Under the pieces are notes generated by a model. The model was not told the origin of the DNA. It ran no database searches and saw only the letters and a program-made list of their open reading frames with translations. 64,000 nucleotides of DNA, taken from contig CM069449.1 of the NCBI GenBank assembly GCA_035610835.1, positions 40,035,098 through 40,099,097 of the forward strand, given 5' to 3'. Position numbers and translations under genes: made by a program. The DNA comes from Ophiura sarsii (taxonomy: Eukaryota > Echinodermata > Ophiuroidea > Amphilepidida > Ophiuridae). Below, one piece after another: positions 63,992 through 64,000 of the stretch; position 1 is the stretch's first letter; each line of letters begins with the position of its first letter.

Positions 63992-64000
63992 GCTATAACG

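Overview
This is a eukaryotic, almost certainly invertebrate metazoan, genomic window. The evidence is small exons with GT-AG introns, a recognisable animal PHLDB/LL5-type gene, a DIRS tyrosine-recombinase retrotransposon, non-LTR retrotransposon fragments, and a very dense load of short terminal-inverted-repeat (TIR) elements. No bacterial-style operons, rRNA or CRISPR arrays are present. The mix would suit a marine deuterostome such as an echinoderm or hemichordate, but that is an inference. One 100-base run of N (43935-44034) marks an assembly gap.

Layout. 1-5050 is AT-rich and essentially empty. 5310-5454 (minus) may be a first exon encoding a signal peptide. 5880-6975 is a 5'-truncated non-LTR retrotransposon ending in (GAA)7. 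About 7190-9200 is an 11-unit satellite of ~182 bp with a ~360 bp dimeric higher-order period. 9717-19113 (plus) is a complete six-exon gene for a 238-residue coiled-coil protein, and all its splice phases agree. 19200-29000 holds no clear gene but many MITEs, several nested, and one tRNA-derived SINE. 29025-34973 (minus) carries the last four recognised exons of a PHLDB1/2-like gene ending in a PH domain; the 5' part of the gene is not recognised in the window. 35000-46400 is repeats, including the gap. 46433-49286 (plus) has three possible exons of an unknown transcript. 52309-57489 is an apparently full-length DIRS-1-like element with open Gag-like, RT/RNase H and tyrosine recombinase frames. 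It sits inside an older TIR element (51650-57794). 57800-64000 is repeats plus an inverted copy of the sequence just upstream of the coiled-coil gene.

The strongest discovery candidate is the DIRS element. Its 127-bp terminal inverted repeats are identical. Its internal complementary region matches the outer ends of both termini and overlaps the recombinase stop codon. Joining the outer ends through the internal region predicts a crossover at the tetranucleotide AATT, which is also found at both insertion boundaries. From this the original empty site can be predicted. The second theme is the MITE landscape: several insertions have exact 8-bp (hAT-like), TTAA, TTA or TA target duplications, so target preferences and nesting order can be read directly.
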